Assembly (NCBI GenBank): GCA_027577415.1
Contig: JANBQS010000239.1
Coordinates: 1-24,957, forward strand
From: Coemansia sp. RSA 922
Lineage: Eukaryota > Kickxellomycota > Kickxellomycetes > Kickxellales > Kickxellaceae
Reading direction: 5' to 3'
DNA: 24,957 nt
This document shows, piece by piece, positions 1-8,600 of the stretch. Position numbers and translations under genes: made by a program. Each line of letters starts with the position of its first letter. Within the stretch, counting starts at the first letter, position 1. A model generated the notes under the pieces. The model had not been told where the DNA came from. It worked only from the letters and a program-made list of their open reading frames with translations, and searched no databases.

Positions 1-536
1 AGCTGCTTTTCGTCCGAGTCTCGCCATGCAGTAGCCTCGAGATGGAACCACCCAGGAGGCACAAACCCAGGAACATCAATATCAATGCTAAGCTCAATAG
101 GGCCCTCCTCGACGGGACAAGTCTTGTTCAAATTGTCCTTGAGTTCCTTACACAAATCGTAATTACGATTCAACAAAGTGATAAAGCCCCACTTGACCTT
201 AATATTAGCCGTAGCCGAATCGATACGGTCCTTGACATATGCCAATGCGTTGATGTGCACGGGAGTGCTGCGTTTGGGCTGTTCGGGTTCAATGTCCGCG
301 TACTGGATGTCTAGGAGATCGTCTTCTTCGCTAACGTCCCGAATAATGTTGTTGAGAGTGTGGTTCTTGCCTTCACCTTCGCGGAGGATGGAGGGTGGCA
401 TGGGTGCGTGTATTTCAAGGTTGGCGAATACGCCACCTACTTCCTGCACGACCATGCGGAGATGCTCTCTAATGGCTGCTGCTGCACAACCGTGCATGGC
501 GGTTGCTGCTAGGAGCGTGTATATTGTGAGTTTCAT
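1..536 (-). CDS. NPC2: Secreted ML-domain (NPC2 / PG-PI transfer type) lipid-binding protein, 3' part missing
   Basis: Starts at the ATG at 536-534 and stays open for 178 codons to the window edge, so the C-terminus is missing. Residues 1-20 form a signal peptide (Lys2, then a hydrophobic and Ala-rich run). From about residue 74 the chain follows the ML fold: a beta segment LLDIQYADIEP, then KVKWGFITLL, then a Cys129-x10-Cys140 pair with CPVEEG, then a Pro-rich turn (VPGFVPPGWF) and a strand ending in DEKQL. This order matches fungal NPC2/phosphatidylglycerol-phosphatidylinositol transfer proteins, which bind sterol or phospholipid in the vacuole or secretory lumen. N-glycosylation sequons occur at Asn58 (NHT) and Asn137 (NKT). 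The N-terminal cysteines usual for the fold are absent; the only other Cys (17) is in the signal peptide. The family call is firm, the ligand is not known. It is divergent from the channel gene that starts at 912. Confidence 0.85.
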   Translation of the reverse strand, partial: MKLTIYTLLAATAMHGCAAAAIREHLRMVVQEVGGVFANLEIHAPMPPSILREGEGKNHTLNNIIRDVSEEDDLLDIQYADIEPEQPKRSTPVHINALAYVKDRIDSATANIKVKWGFITLLNRNYDLCKELKDNLNKTCPVEEGPIELSIDIDVPGFVPPGWFHLEATAWRDSDEKQ

Positions 537-911
537 ATCTGAGTTTGCAAGGAGAGAGGGAAGGGGGATAAGAAAAAAATAAAAACGGAATGTAAAAGTC
601 TGCAAAATGATGGTAAACAACGAGTTTGAATGGTAAAGTAAAGTAAAGTAAAGAAAAGTTGTGCTGGTGGGAACAGAATACGGAGGAGGGAAGGAGGGGG
701 TCATCATGCGTCCGTTCCATTCTTTGTGAGGGCCTGGCGAGCAATTAAGCGTGACCTCACATGACGTGGACAATCCCTTGGCCATGTGTCGTCACAGATG
801 CCCACTCTCACATCATGCTCTTCTTCTTTCCGGGATAGCTCTACATATTATTTATTTCCTTCACACATATACCTTTTATATACACGCAAACACAACACAC
901 TATTATTTTAA
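537..911. promoter_or_regulatory. Divergent intergenic promoter region (ML protein / TRIC channel)
   Basis: The 375 bases hold no credible gene. The leader of the minus-strand gene is pyrimidine-rich on its own strand and carries a short (GTAAA)x4 repeat at 633-652. TGACGTGG at 762-769 is identical to the bZIP unfolded-protein-response element core, so it could serve either of these two endomembrane genes; this is inference from one motif. TATATA at 877-882 lies only 30 bases before the channel ATG, so it is a TATA candidate only if the leader is very short. Confidence 0.5.
633..652. repeat. (GTAAA)x4 microsatellite
   Basis: Four perfect tandem copies of GTAAA, followed by a decayed copy (GAAAA). 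It lies about 100 bases upstream of the ML-protein start codon, in its leader or promoter. Confidence 0.85.
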
Positions 912-1862
912 ATGTCGGCACTTGACTGCCTCCCGCAAGTCCAGCAGCTGGCCGGCGCGTATCCAGCGATTTTGCAGCAGCAGTGGATAGGCGGCATCGG
1001 TGGTGGTGACGCCGTATTGCCTATTGGAATCTTTGCCACGCTCCATGCTATCCGTATTGCCTACGAGGTGCGCAAGTCGGTGCAAGTCAATGGTCGGCGT
1101 CCCTTGCTGCAAGAGCTGTTTACCATGCTTACTTTCTCCTTTGGCGGGGCCATACTCACTGCGTTGGCGCTGGGTCGCACGCAGCCATGGCTCGAGAACA
1201 ACACGACCCTACCAATCTACTCTACCGCGTACTTGCTCATGGCCTATATGCCGGGAGACTTCCTCTACCAGTTCCTACGTTACACATCGCCAGTCAGCGA
1301 TGTGTTCTTGGCTAGCGTCGATGGACTACTGCGTGGCTACGGCGTCACTGCGGCGGGCGTCGACTTGGTGCGCAAGTCTATGAAGGGGCAGCCCGTGGCT
1401 GATTCGCTGGTTGCCTGGATACTTGTCGGCACGGTGCTGGGCAGTGGTGGTGGTATTATCGATGACTTTTTGCAGATCTCGCGGGCCGCCTGGGGATTCC
1501 GTACTCCTTCTATGCTGGCTAACGGCCTGTCGCTCGATGTCAAGCTGTCTTTTGCTGCTACGGTTGGGTATATTCTGACTACTCATGCTTGGTCGTTTGC
1601 TGAGCATGCACCGGGATTCCCATTGAGCTCGACCCTTGATGGATTGCTGCGCCTTGTGCCACACTTGAGCGATCAGGAGGCCCATCTTCTCTCAGGCCTA
1701 ATGTGCTCGGCCGTCCTGGGTACTGCCGCTCATGTAGGGGCTAGGAAGTACGCCCAAGCTGAGCGTGATGCTTTGGCACTGGCTCAGCGCAAGAAGAACG
1801 ACGATGTCGAGTCTGACGACGACGAAGAAGACATTGATGACGAGAAGGATGACAGCGAGTAG
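912..1862 (+). CDS. TRIC-type (TMEM38-like) intracellular monovalent cation channel
   Basis: 316 residues with about seven hydrophobic segments between residues 35 and 275. The family pattern is clear. SFGGAILTALALG at 76-88 is followed by a polar loop with an NNT sequon (96-98). Next comes a segment with the acidic-aromatic MPGDFLYQF (113-121), like the PxDLFYK motif of animal TRICs. GSGGG at 177-181 matches the glycine kink of the pore helix. In animals these trimeric channels pass K+ across the ER/SR membrane to balance Ca2+ release; a counter-ion role in the fungal ER or vacuole is inferred. The C-terminal tail (297-316) is almost entirely Asp/Glu/Ser, whereas the vertebrate TRIC tails I know are Lys-rich. 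The ATG at 912 is the first in frame and no intron is needed. AATAAA at 1977-1982 is a likely poly(A) signal. Confidence 0.85.
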   Translation: MSALDCLPQVQQLAGAYPAILQQQWIGGIGGGDAVLPIGIFATLHAIRIAYEVRKSVQVNGRRPLLQELFTMLTFSFGGAILTALALGRTQPWLENNTTLPIYSTAYLLMAYMPGDFLYQFLRYTSPVSDVFLASVDGLLRGYGVTAAGVDLVRKSMKGQPVADSLVAWILVGTVLGSGGGIIDDFLQISRAAWGFRTPSMLANGLSLDVKLSFAATVGYILTTHAWSFAEHAPGFPLSSTLDGLLRLVPHLSDQEAHLLSGLMCSAVLGTAAHVGARKYAQAERDALALAQRKKNDDVESDDDEEDIDDEKDDSE

Positions 1863-1887
1863 CACAACTTTTTTTTCATTTATAGCT

Positions 1888-1893
1888 TTTATT
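1888..1893 (-). terminator. Candidate poly(A) signal of eIF2-alpha (AATAAA on minus strand)
   Basis: TTTATT on the plus strand reads AATAAA on the minus strand, about 95 bases beyond the eIF2-alpha stop. It lies only 26 bases after the TRIC stop, inside the region that must be the TRIC 3' UTR. Confidence 0.45.
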
Positions 1894-1976
1894 TTAACTT
1901 TCATTTTCAAAGTGCTGGCATGCAACGCTGTTACGTCTGTTGAAGCAATTGACATGTAAAGGCACCAAAAGTATGA

Positions 1977-1982
1977 AATAAA
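1977..1982 (+). terminator. Candidate poly(A) signal of the TRIC gene (AATAAA)
   Basis: A perfect AATAAA lies 115 bases after the TRIC stop codon. It ends 5 bases before the end of the convergent eIF2-alpha coding region, so cleavage 10-30 bases downstream would fall inside the eIF2-alpha gene on the opposite strand. Confidence 0.5.
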
Positions 1983-1987
1983 ATGGT

Positions 1988-2911
1988 CTAATCGAGTTCG
2001 CCATCCTGGTCCGAGTCGTCGTCACCTGCAATCTGCGCGACCGAGCGCTCGGCATACTCCATAGCTGCCAAGAGCTCCTTCTCCTCGTGCTCGGTAACAG
2101 CCTTGGGCCTCATCGTGACCTTGATCATACCACCTTCTTCTCTTATAACACGGTCGGCAGCGGCGAGGGCCTCCTCCATGAGCTTGAGATCCCTATCCTT
2201 GTTAACCGACGTGGTCGTAATAACGTACTCTGGCGGGGCGATCAAACGCACCTGCAAGTCAGTCTCCTTTGTCGACACAGCCTCAGCAGCTTTGAGGGCC
2301 TTGCGAATGGCCTCAACGCCCTGGAAGCTATAGCAGGTCATCTCAAAATCGGCACGTAGCTTGGAGTTCTTGGGGGCCAAACGACGAGTAATAAAGGTCA
2401 TCAACTCTTTCTTCAACTCTGGCTCCAAATTGTACTCGCCCAAAACCTCGTCGTAATCGGTAATAGCCAGCTTAAAGGCATCGTAGGCGTGGCCGTACTT
2501 TTTGTACAGGGGCCAACCGAACCTCTTGTAAAGGTCCTCGGCTTCTAGTCCTAGGTTCTTGGCTACGTTGACTACAATCGAGTGAACGGCTTTCGACCGC
2601 TCGAATTTCTCCTGGCACTTGCGCACTTCCTCGGGAGACGCTTGACGCTTCGACAGATCTATGTATCCCTTCTCCTTGTCTACACGTAGAGTAACCACGG
2701 CTTCGTTCTTGCCTACGCGTACTAGCTTCTGCACGGAGCGAATGCGGCGACGAGACAAATCGGCAACTGAAATCATGCCCTGAATGTTGTTGTACTCCTC
2801 CAAAAGCACATACACACCGAGATCGTTGATGCTGGCAATCTTGACCATCACCACCTCATTGGGCTCTGGGAACTCTGCCTCGTAGAAACGGCACGACGAC
2901 TGCAACGACAT
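1988..2911 (-). CDS. SUI2: Translation initiation factor eIF2 subunit alpha
   Basis: 307 residues, full length for the family (yeast 304, human 315), and colinear from SCRFYEAEFPE at the N-terminus to an acidic C-terminal tail (DDDSDQDGELD). Residues 16-90 are the S1-type OB fold. The LSRRRIRS motif places Ser53 (Met counted) at the position of the regulatory Ser51 phosphorylated by Gcn2-type kinases. VDKEKGYIDLSKR (78-90) is the conserved block after it. The middle is the helical domain, and LIAPPEYVITTTS begins the C-terminal alpha-beta domain that binds eIF2-gamma. The protein is part of the eIF2-GTP-Met-tRNAi ternary complex in the cytoplasm. No intron is needed; the ATG at 2911 gives the canonical N-terminus. 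It converges with the TRIC gene and diverges from the C1-DysF gene. Confidence 0.99.
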   Translation of the reverse strand: MSLQSSCRFYEAEFPEPNEVVMVKIASINDLGVYVLLEEYNNIQGMISVADLSRRRIRSVQKLVRVGKNEAVVTLRVDKEKGYIDLSKRQASPEEVRKCQEKFERSKAVHSIVVNVAKNLGLEAEDLYKRFGWPLYKKYGHAYDAFKLAITDYDEVLGEYNLEPELKKELMTFITRRLAPKNSKLRADFEMTCYSFQGVEAIRKALKAAEAVSTKETDLQVRLIAPPEYVITTTSVNKDRDLKLMEEALAAADRVIREEGGMIKVTMRPKAVTEHEEKELLAAMEYAERSVAQIAGDDDSDQDGELD

Positions 2912-3243
2912 TGTTTCTAATCGAGAAATGAAAGAAATGAAATCAACAAAATAATAATAATTGCGTGTAGGCTAAAAAGAAAAGGGTAATCGTGATTCCC
3001 ATCTACAAAGTCTCCAAAATTGCAAATTGCCCTTTTGAAATTTTGCCCTTTGAATTGACTGGTTGGCTGGCAGAGGGCTTACCTGATCTTACTGAGTCAG
3101 GAATTGGGGGCGAAAAAATTTCGCATCAGATCAAATCACGAGCCTTGTCAGATGTGATGACGTTCGGCTTTCAGGTGTGCGTGCGCCTGCACATCTAGTG
3201 GAGCTACTCTATCTCTGTTTTTCTTTTTCATCACTACTGCTAA
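2912..3243. promoter_or_regulatory. Divergent promoter region (eIF2-alpha / C1-DysF gene)
   Basis: 332 bases without a gene. TGAGTCA at 3093-3099 is a perfect Gcn4/AP-1 heptamer, and TGACGT at 3158-3163 is a CRE-like bZIP half. Just before the plus-strand ATG is a pyrimidine-rich tract (about 3207-3235), a common fungal start-site feature. In-frame TAA at 3241-3243 directly abuts the ATG at 3244. Confidence 0.5.
3093..3099. promoter_or_regulatory. Gcn4/AP-1-type bZIP site TGAGTCA
   Basis: An exact match to the heptamer bound by Gcn4-class bZIP factors, 182 bases upstream of the eIF2-alpha ATG and 145 bases upstream of the C1-DysF ATG. One 7-mer can occur by chance in a region this size with a probability of a few percent. 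Confidence 0.35.
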
Positions 3244-5346
3244 ATGCACGACTTTCGACTAACTACCTTTTCGCTTCCGACGTACTGCGAGTACTGCGCT
3301 GGCTTTCTCTGGGGGCTGACGAGGCAAGGCGTCCGATGTCGCAAGTGCCACACAACTGCTCACAAAAAGTGCGCCGTAAAGGTAGCCACCACCTGCACTG
3401 GAGACCGTGGGCTGGCGACACTTGTCCGAGGTACTGGGTCCTACGAAGACATCACCATGTCGGGGTCGTCCGCGTCGATGAGCTTAGGCTCGCAAGAGCC
3501 TAATAGCCCCACCTACGCCCGACAGCTGGACAGCGAGTTTTGGCAGCAGGTCGGAGAGGAAACCAAGATAAACGACTTGGTGTCGGCGCAGGCCGAGCAG
3601 CCACTGTCGCTGTTTCAAACGCTGCCAGCCAACTTTATGCAGTTTACTGCTAAACTGGCGCCCATCAGCATTTTGCATCATGGTGCACAAGATATAGTTC
3701 TATGGCGACGTCCTCGCAACTCGCTTATTGCCATGTGCGTCTATACAGCGTACTGTTTGAGACCTAACCTGCTGCTTGTGACGCCGCTAGCTCTGATGAT
3801 AGGCTACATAGTCTTCAACTTTTACAATAGCGGACACGCCGCCCACTGCCTCAAAGAAGCCTTTCAGTGCGAGTGGGGCTCTCAAAGACCATTACTGCAG
3901 TCATCGTCTCCAGCGTCGTCGGCATCCCCATCTCCGCCTCGCTCTTTGCCCCAGTCTCCATTGCGCCTTCTGGGAGCTAATTTCTCTAATGCTGTACCTG
4001 TGTCGGCGTCTACAGCACCTGCAACGCCCTCGACAACCAGCGGTTCGCTTAGGGAGAGAAGGAGAGCTCAGACTAGTGCCGTTCAGAACAAGCATTCAGC
4101 CTCTGGCGCCTTGCTATTTGCGCCAACAGCGGTATCGAGTGCTAGGACGCCGCCGATAACCGAGGCGTCGGTAGCAGCCATAGCGACGGCTGTAACGGCA
4201 GCCGGAGAGGCTAATGCAATTAGGAATAGTCCTGTGATAGCCCACGCGGGCAGTGTGACGCATGCGACGTCAGCGCCACTGAAAGGCAAAGTTCTGGTCC
4301 GGTCGCGAAGCAGCTCTGATAGCACAGCTGCTGCCAACGGCAAGGCCCAGTCGAAAGCCTGTTTGCGGTATATTGACCTGTCAGCCGAGCTGGGCGTGGC
4401 GAGCTTTGGGAGCGCAAAGTACACGACAAATGTCCACACGACACAGAATCTCACTGGCACGTATGTCACACTCTATGACTGGGTAGCAGCGCATAACTAT
4501 CTAGTAGACTGGTCGCGCCCCGCTGAGACGCAGCGTATTTTGCTTCTGTGCATCTTGGCTCAAGTGGCCCTGGTCGTGGTTCTGTACTGGATCCCCTGGT
4601 ATCTGTTATTTCTGTTTGCAGGAAACGTCAGTTTGCTCGCAATGTCTCCCCACGTACGCGCATTTGCTAAGGTCTATGGCGTTGAATTCATGCTCTATTC
4701 GCAGGAACGAGCTGTACTGTGGTGGTTGCTACTGAGGCATAAGATGTCAAAGCTGCCACTACTTGGTCGGCTAATCTCTAGGAGCACTTTGTTTGGGCGA
4801 CATGGGCCATGTGCTGCGCGGTTTGAGCTACCTGCTTTACATAGCCTAATTAGTGGCGAAGGCGACGACGCCGCCAGCAGCAGCGGACAAAGGGACGGAT
4901 ACACAACCCCGCCTTTACTGTCGCTTAGCAGCACCGCAGGCTCAAGTACCAGTACGTTGATGCGACGCCCTCACACAGTTAGCGTATATGAGAACCAGCG
5001 CTGGTGGCTGGGTTTCGGGTGGATCCCCCGGCTCGGCAGCAATGAGCGTGCAAAATGGAGCGATCTGACTGGCAAAGTACGATATGCCTCGATAAACGAC
5101 TTTATGCCTGAAGACGGATTCGAGTGGGCTGACGAGAGTGGCGGCTGGGATGTTGAACGTCTTTGGGCGTTGCCTGTCCACACCGACGAAGATGGGTGGG
5201 TGTATACGGACAACTTTTGGAAGCATCCGGCTGCCGCAGCATCGGCTGTATCCTCCTATACGAGGCGTCGTCGGTGGGTAAGGAAAGTGCGGCCGGCGAA
5301 TCGACTGGATGCCTCGCGCGCTAGCTCTTTGGCACCTGCATTTTAG
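3244..5346 (+). CDS. C1 zinc-finger plus Pex30-like reticulon/DysF membrane protein
   Basis: 700 residues. Residues 2-51 are a perfect C1 domain: His2-x12-Cys15-x2-Cys18-x13-Cys32-x2-Cys35-x4-His40-x2-Cys43-x7-Cys51, with Pro12, Gly24, Gln28 and Gly29 of the diacylglycerol-binding class. Hydrophobic hairpins follow at about 158-196 and 430-468, separated by some 200 residues of Ser/Ala/Pro-rich disorder. The C-terminus is a DysF domain: YENQRWWLGFGW at 582-593, WSDLTG at 605-610, W628 and W635, TDEDGWVYTDNFW at 647-659 and RRRRWVRKVR at 674-683. The TM-hairpin plus DysF layout is that of the fungal Pex23/Pex30 family, which shapes ER subdomains and contacts peroxisomes and lipid droplets. The N-terminal C1 domain is an unusual addition. 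Domain calls are seen directly; a role in lipid-sensitive ER or peroxisome organisation is inferred. The start is fixed by the adjacent upstream in-frame TAA. Confidence 0.9.
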   Translation: MHDFRLTTFSLPTYCEYCAGFLWGLTRQGVRCRKCHTTAHKKCAVKVATTCTGDRGLATLVRGTGSYEDITMSGSSASMSLGSQEPNSPTYARQLDSEFWQQVGEETKINDLVSAQAEQPLSLFQTLPANFMQFTAKLAPISILHHGAQDIVLWRRPRNSLIAMCVYTAYCLRPNLLLVTPLALMIGYIVFNFYNSGHAAHCLKEAFQCEWGSQRPLLQSSSPASSASPSPPRSLPQSPLRLLGANFSNAVPVSASTAPATPSTTSGSLRERRRAQTSAVQNKHSASGALLFAPTAVSSARTPPITEASVAAIATAVTAAGEANAIRNSPVIAHAGSVTHATSAPLKGKVLVRSRSSSDSTAAANGKAQSKACLRYIDLSAELGVASFGSAKYTTNVHTTQNLTGTYVTLYDWVAAHNYLVDWSRPAETQRILLLCILAQVALVVVLYWIPWYLLFLFAGNVSLLAMSPHVRAFAKVYGVEFMLYSQERAVLWWLLLRHKMSKLPLLGRLISRSTLFGRHGPCAARFELPALHSLISGEGDDAASSSGQRDGYTTPPLLSLSSTAGSSTSTLMRRPHTVSVYENQRWWLGFGWIPRLGSNERAKWSDLTGKVRYASINDFMPEDGFEWADESGGWDVERLWALPVHTDEDGWVYTDNFWKHPAAAASAVSSYTRRRRWVRKVRPANRLDASRASSLAPAF

Positions 5347-5604
5347 TACTAGAAGGTTGATATCATAGTGAGCGGTTGATAAATAGCTACGTGACATGTA
5401 CGCACACACGCACACACCTTCCCTAGAGCTTATGTCAAAGACAGGCAAACCTTTTTTTTTTGGCTTCAAAGAAACCTTTAGCAAGAAAGGCTTCCCCATC
5501 TCTTTTAGCTCTTTTGAGACCTTACCTCAGCTCCACTCCTTTCTTCAAAGCGTGTTTTTTTTTCCAATGACATAAATTCACTCCCCTCACCAACGAACAA
5601 AAAG
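5347..5604. promoter_or_regulatory. Intergenic region between C1-DysF and ABCC genes
   Basis: 258 bases holding the 3' UTR of the upstream gene and the promoter of the transporter. It has a short CA-rich repeat at 5401-5418 (CGCACACA twice) and T runs near 5450-5460 and 5555-5562. No clear TATA box is visible, and there is no clear AATAAA, only GATAAATAG near 5377-5385. No gene is seen. Confidence 0.4.
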
Positions 5605-8600
5605 ATGTGGACACATTTTCTAGTTAAAATGGCGTGCCCGCTGCTGGTAAGAAAAATTGTCTGTTCTTCACTCGATTTTTTTGTGCGCTCCATTTCTTGG
5701 TCATCTAGTTGCTTATTGTGCTTTTCAATGATTATCCAGGAATATTTCTCTTTTGCAACCTCTGTGTTGCAGCGCTCTGCTCTCCCAGTCGCCGATGCTG
5801 CCGTGGCAGCCATGTCGCTTTACGCGGTCCTACGAAACAAGACTCCATTATCCAAGTGGTTCGGCAACACCTCATCTCTTCTGGCATGTGCTACTCTCGC
5901 CGCTCTTGCTGTCAACTCTTCAGTCACCTGGAGCTGCATTTTGTTCTATTTTGCCGTTCTTTTGTCCCCAGTTCTATCCGCCTCAGCCGCTAACTACATT
6001 TGGTTTCAGGCATTCCATCTATTGGGTGTTTATCGAGCACTGAATGGCTCAAGCGAAGCGTGGAGTAGGGCAGTATCTGCCCTACTACACGGTGTTCTAG
6101 TGCTGACAAACCTCGATGCTCCAAGCAAAGCTTTGCTACACCAGGTCTTTCAACAGTGCACATATGCCCAAGAACGCTACCTCCACAAGCTGCAAAAACT
6201 ACGTCAGGTTACGCTCAATGACCTGTGGCCGCTTCCTGAGCGATTTAAGCTGCGCACTGCCTACGGCGAGCTAAAATTCAACAAGAACGAGTCATATTTT
6301 GTCATACGTGCCATATTCCGCATGATGTGGCGTCCAATGATTCCAGTGTATACTGTCGGACTGCTTCTACAATTCCTACCTCTACTTCGGATCAAGTTAA
6401 ACAGCAGCATTATGCACAACGTCGACGACTTGTCCAACTATAGCATGTATATGATTGTTGCAGACGTTGCTCGCATTATGATTGTTCAATTGCTGAATAA
6501 CCAGCAGAACATAGCTCAGCAGTATATTAAGAACGAAATGTCTAGAGCACAGAATGCATTTAACATTGAGATGTTTCGCATGCCCCTGCAGAGGTTAGGG
6601 CTAACAAAAAAGTCTAGTGATTTAATGTATCCTAGTTATTTTATTGAGCCCTTAATTGAGCTTCCAGAAGAGGTTGAACGTTTACTCAGCTCACTCTTTT
6701 CTTTAGCTATGTCAGGATGGATGTTGTACAATCACATTGGTTACTATGTGATAATCGCAATTATATTGCCTCATCTTTTGAAACTTGTTTATCTTGGACT
6801 AGGGCTTCTTTTAGGCGACGAGTATGAATGGAGGGGGTACCAGGGGCAGAGCAATATTAGGTTAGACATTGAGGATATAGCCAAGGGCATCAAATCCATA
6901 AAGATTTTTGCTTGGGAGAAAATGTTTCCTAATATGTCATTCAGGCCAAGTTACACGTCCAAAAAAAAGCTTCCATGGTACGCCTCAATTGTTCGACTTA
7001 TTTGGACTCTGCTGAACGTATTCGAATCACTTGTTAATAAGTTGAGTGCACTTGCAGCCATTTATGCCTATTCCACATCTGCAATAGCTAATGTGAGCAT
7101 GTCCAATGCAAATATACTTGAGATTGATTCACTCATTCATCATATACAAGGTGACATGAACTCGATTAGATACATGCTATCTGGCCTTAAAAGTATATCA
7201 GAAAATAATGTCAAGGCAGAAAATGCTCTTAAGGGCGACTATCTTAATTCTTTGCCTCATTCAGACAATACTTCAGAGGTTGGTCCATTGGTAGAGATGA
7301 ACAATTGTAGCTTTACTTGGAGAAGAGGAGATTATGCTAGGAAAGTCCTTTCAGATGTTTCATTGAGTGCAAGTGCGGGAGATTTGGTGGCAATTGTTGG
7401 CAAAACTGGTGCTGGTAAGTCGTCATTGTTATTGGCCATGTGCAGTGAGGTGGAAATGACGCAGGGCACAGGAAGATTGGTTGGCAAAATTGCATGCCTT
7501 GAGCAGCAACCATGGATCATGAATGACACGTTACGTGCAAATATTCTGTTTGGTCGTGAATACGATGAAGAATACTACTGGAAAGTGTTGAGTGCTTGTG
7601 GGCTTACAGACGACTTGGAGATGTGGCCAAAAAGCGATATGACGATTATAGGTGAGAATGGTATGAACATTTCTGGTGGTCAAAGGGCTCGCCTAGCATT
7701 GGCTAGAACTGTGTATTCTAAGGCTGACATCTATTTCCTAGATGACCCTTTGTCAGCAGTGGATGCTATTGTCAAGCGCCATATTTTGGACAATATTATC
7801 TTGAGCACTGGGCTGCTGGGTGACAAGCTGCGCTTTGTCACCACTAATGCAGACAACATTTTGCCACTGTGCAACCAAATTGCTACTGTGGACAATGGCC
7901 GTGTCTTAGTTAAAGTTCAGACACCCCAAGTCCACACTACTTTCGAGTTTAAAGCCCAAACAAAGCCCATACAGAAGGATGTCGGCAATGGCAGCAAAGA
8001 GCTACAAGCTACACCGGCTTCTGAAGGCAAGCATATTGTTAGTACCACTGATGAGAGCAATGATTTGATAGCCAGTACTAGTGATACGTCTAAACCGCCA
8101 AAGCAGTGGTCACACTGGAGTAATGCCTTGTATGCTATTCGCATTTGTGGATTTCCAGTGGTGGCAACTATTATTATGACTGTGCTGTTTGATAAGATAT
8201 CAGCGTTAGTACTCGATATGTATAAGCTTGATGTGTTAAGAGCCAACAGCAATCCTAGTACAACTGACAGCAGTGCAATACTTGCATATATTGGAGTGAC
8301 AGCATTGAGCCACTTATCCAGTACCCTAATGTGGAGGATTCAGCTACATATTAAAAGTGCTTTGATTAATGACAAGTTTGAGCAAAAAGTCGGCAACCAT
8401 CTTATTAGAGGTCTGCTGTTTGCACCATTGTCATACTTTGAAAGTAAGCGAGTTAGTGATATTCGCAGCGAACATAGTACTGCTATTTACACATTTACAA
8501 GTAGCGCATATTACTATTTGTCATATAGTTGTGGAGATGCTATATCTGCCCTCTTGTTGATATACCGAATTGCAAAATCATCTCCTTGGCTTCTTGCCTG

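Noticed and set aside
4942..5499. 185-codon minus-strand open frame
   Set aside because: Antisense of the DysF domain, which is the conserved coding strand.
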